Shown: positions 61,349 through 64,000 of the stretch, one piece after another
How the letters are laid out: the number at the start of each line of letters is the position of its first letter
How positions within the stretch are numbered: the first letter of the stretch is position 1
Origin: Ailanthus altissimus
Lineage: Eukaryota; Streptophyta; Magnoliopsida; Sapindales; Simaroubaceae
Direction of reading: 5' to 3'
DNA length: 64,000 nucleotides
Assembly (NCBI GenBank): GCA_946807835.1
Contig: OX327684.1
Location: 31,494,501 to 31,558,500, forward strand
Made by a program: the position numbers and the translations under genes
The notes under the pieces: model-generated
Databases searched by the model: none
What the model saw: only the letters and a program-made list of their open reading frames with translations
Told to the model about the DNA's origin: nothing

Positions 61349-64000
61349 TGTAGTAACCAGTATCCACGACTGGTAAGAATAAGTATTTATATATGTATAA
61401 ATATACATATTTTATTTGTATGTTGGTGATACTTGAATTATATATTGTTATTAGTAATATTTTATAGGTTAAGGATATACGATTAGTATTGGGTTTATTT
61501 GTATGACTTTAGATTTATTTTAGGGACCAAATTGTTATACTTTGAAAGTTTTGGGGGCAAATTCGTAAATACCAAAAAATTAACCACTTAGTATAAAAAT
61601 AAACTTTTAAAAACCCTAATTCTCTCATTTTGGTCGAGCTACCCATTTTTAGAGAGAGAAGAGAGAAATAAAGGAGAGAGAAAGAGAAGAAGAAGAAGAA
61701 AAAGAAGAAGAAATTGGAATTTTGGATCTTTAGAGGTATATCACAACTAATTATCAATTTATTGGTGTTAATTAAGTTAATTTCTTTAAGTTTTAATTTC
61801 TGGAAATATGTATAATTAAGGATTTGATGTGTATTTCGTTTGATGTTGTGAGAATTGATGATGATCTATAAGATAGCTTGATAAATTATGATGAATTGTA
61901 GAATTTCTGCTTGATAGTCTCTTGATCCAGGAATTTTATAAATTTTTGTAATTCGATTCTGGTTTTGAATTTTGAGTATATGAAATTAGACATGTTAAGG
62001 ATCATCTGAGACTTTGAATCGATTGAAAATTCTGGAAATTGAATTTATAGTGAATTTACCAAAATGACCCTGAAATTCTGGAAATTTCCTGTGTAAACAG
62101 TATAGTACAGTGAAAAATAATTTTCGTCCTACTGAATGATCTTCAAAAATTATGAATTTGTGGAATATGATAATTTTATATATCTAATGCGATATACTCG
62201 GAATTGGGAATTTAGATCAATGTGGTTGAAGTGTTATGATTTTCTAAAGTGTATTAGCTCATTGCAGTATTTGATTAACAGGTTTTTAAAGTTAAACAAT
62301 AACATAATTTTAAAATACTTTTGGCAGTTATTTTGAAGTAATATATTTATCATGAATTGGTATATGTGTCAAGAGTATTTTTGTGGTAGGTTTACAATTT
62401 TTGAGTTAGTATATGATTTTATAAAATTAGGAGATTGAATATTGTTCAGTAAGTATCTTGATCCTGTCAGGTTGGTAGTTTGGATTCGATGATGTATATG
62501 AAATGGATTGTGTAGGAATTTTGATATAATATTCATATATAGGAAGTATATATGAGTCAAGATTAATGCATTCTGATTTTGGAGTAATTGGACATCATTT
62601 GATGTATTAGAAAATTTTGTTAAGTGTAAGTGGTCAGAATGACAAGTTTTGAGAAATCAAGTATTTAGACCAATTTGATGTGTTAAATGCATTGTGTATA
62701 ATTTTGTAAGCTATTTAAGTATTTGTGTGAATTGTGAGGCTTATGAAAGGATTGATCTCCATTGATAGGTTAAGAATATTTAAGCCTTATAGCTGTAAGT
62801 GCTAAGAGGTAAGTATACTAGACTTACTACTGGAATCACAATAAACATAATAATTGTTTTATATGATTTTGTAAATGGGGTTAAGAATATGTTTATGATA
62901 TGTCAAAGTATATTTTGATATGAAATGTGAATATATGTTTATGAATGTGAGCATTGACATTGAGCATGGACATACATGTGTTTTTGAAAGTGAGCTTTCC
63001 AAAATAAGATGTGTTTAATAAAGAAAGCTTTTGAAGTGTAATATGTCCATGAGAAATATTTTGTATTTTGAGGGTACTTGAACTCACTGTTAACTTAGTA
63101 GGCATTTTATGTGATTTGTGGAGCCTTTATGTGTGGCCTTTCCTTTGGGATTGGTATATGTTATGTGTTCCGTATGTAGGGAGGATCCTATTGGTACCTA
63201 AAGGAAGTGTGAGTCATCACATTCGTGTGGTGGCGTATTGGTACATGTGAGAGGACTCACCGATGATCAGGGTGAGGGTTTGGCTTTTACCTTCGGGCAT
63301 AAGCGTTATATATGTGTGATTTAAAGACCTCACTTGTACTATTCCTCTCATACGGTATGTCACCTACGAGTGACATTTGGCTCATTATGTGATATGTGAT
63401 ATGTAAGTCCTACTAAGTAGTAGTCGAGTAATGGTATTCCTATTATGTGTTTTGAAAGAATGTGTAAGCGCTTATATGATATGTGATTTGATAAGATTAT
63501 GATTTTGATTGATCACAGCATATCATACATATGTATCGTGTACATATATGTATTTGTATTTGATATATGAAAAACTAGTATGCTTACTGAGTTTTATACT
63601 CATTATAGTTTATGGTGATTTCAGGTAAATAAGGTACATGTGTGCATAGCGGATTTGGCAAGGCTTCTGCTGTTCCTTGGGTTCCCTAAGTTGTTAGGTT
63701 GCTAAGTGTTTTATTTGGGGACACGTGGGATAAGATATTTGATTTGTCCCTAGTGAATAAATACCTATGTATTATTTTATTGTGTGGTTGGATTTAGTTT
63801 AAGTTTCACCAAGTGTAGTAATGGATTGATTTTAAGTAAGAATTTGCAATGAATATATTCTGGGCTTCCGGTAACAAAGTTGCTACTGGTGACGTAGTAG
63901 AGTGTTAATCTCTGAGAAAACTCTGCGTATCTCCGGTTTACTAATTGTCCCAGTCATAATTCAATTGCTATAATTCTGAAAGAAATTAAAATAAATGCTT
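61349..64000 (+). repeat. 3' LTR, truncated by the window end
   Basis: Matches 54840-57494 of the 5' LTR at an offset of 6506-6509. Differences seen: one near 61572 (C for T), a missing AAG in the GA tract near 61700, single changes near 62302 and 62338, and G for T near 63072. About 63 bp of the LTR are missing at the right edge. Confidence 0.95.

Larger units (their letters stand above)
54840..64000 (+). mobile_element. Young non-autonomous LTR retrotransposon carrying antisense genes (3' LTR cut by window end)
   Basis: Layout: 5' LTR 54840-57557, primer-binding site 57566-57577, 3.8-kb interior, polypurine tract 61335-61347, 3' LTR from 61349 to about 64063 (projected). The interior shows no gag, protease, RT, RNase H or integrase. 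A trace of the original pol end survives before the polypurine tract (GAATTTCGAGGACGAAATTC, encoding EFRGRNS), which points to a Ty3/gypsy chromovirus ancestor. The interior instead holds two minus-strand transcription units. By eye the two LTRs differ at four bases and one 3-bp indel over about 2.65 kb, so the insertion is recent. It is a large retrotransposon derivative that would need another element's proteins to move. Confidence 0.92.

Overview
This is a plant nuclear window, from a dicot judging by the gene families. Genes have GT-AG introns, the intergenic DNA is extremely AT-rich, and most of the sequence is nested transposable elements and satellites. Protein similarity felt closest to woody rosids, possibly Citrus or relatives, but that is a weak guess.

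Four host genes look intact. They are a single-coding-exon S-adenosylmethionine synthetase (521-1702, +), a small secreted X8/CBM43 protein (8880-9661, -) that seems to need a 6-nt microexon, a 7-exon PTI1-like Ser/Thr kinase (24381-26925, +), and a 3-exon NYN-domain MARF1-like putative ribonuclease (47868-50202, +). A fifth locus, an SPL1/SPL12-like transcription factor (about 15.54-18.01 kb, -), is a decayed duplicate with stops and frameshifts, next to a 5'-truncated LINE. The genes are unrelated in function and do not form a pathway.

Layout: 2.7-7.8 kb holds a broken Ty1/copia element with an internal inversion. 11.37-15.53 kb is a LINE split by a ~1.9-kb insertion. 20.5-21.3 kb and 46.5-47.1 kb are two opposed copies of one short repeat family. 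28.6 kb has a SINE with a clear target-site duplication. 28.8-30.6 kb is an odd AT-rich tract studded with GC-rich alternating purine-pyrimidine islands. 31-46 kb is a satellite complex: ~208-bp tandem repeats in the core, a ~42-bp minisatellite on both outer sides in opposite orientation, and two solo LTRs of one Ty3/gypsy family (target duplications TTATT and GATAC). One solo LTR carries a 3.3-kb hAT-type non-autonomous element whose interior is a three-level hierarchical 42-bp satellite.

52.3-54.65 kb is a degraded fragment resembling an endogenous pararetrovirus. It is followed by the most interesting object: a young LTR retrotransposon (54,840 to beyond 64,000; LTRs 2.7 kb and nearly identical) with no gag-pol. 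Its interior instead carries two antisense transcription units with their own TATA boxes: an intact, intronless LOG-family cytokinin-activating enzyme gene (58053-58655, -) and an unrecognised ~365-codon reading frame with one internal stop (59300-60397, -). A cytokinin-activation gene riding in a non-autonomous retrotransposon is the best candidate for a previously undescribed system here.
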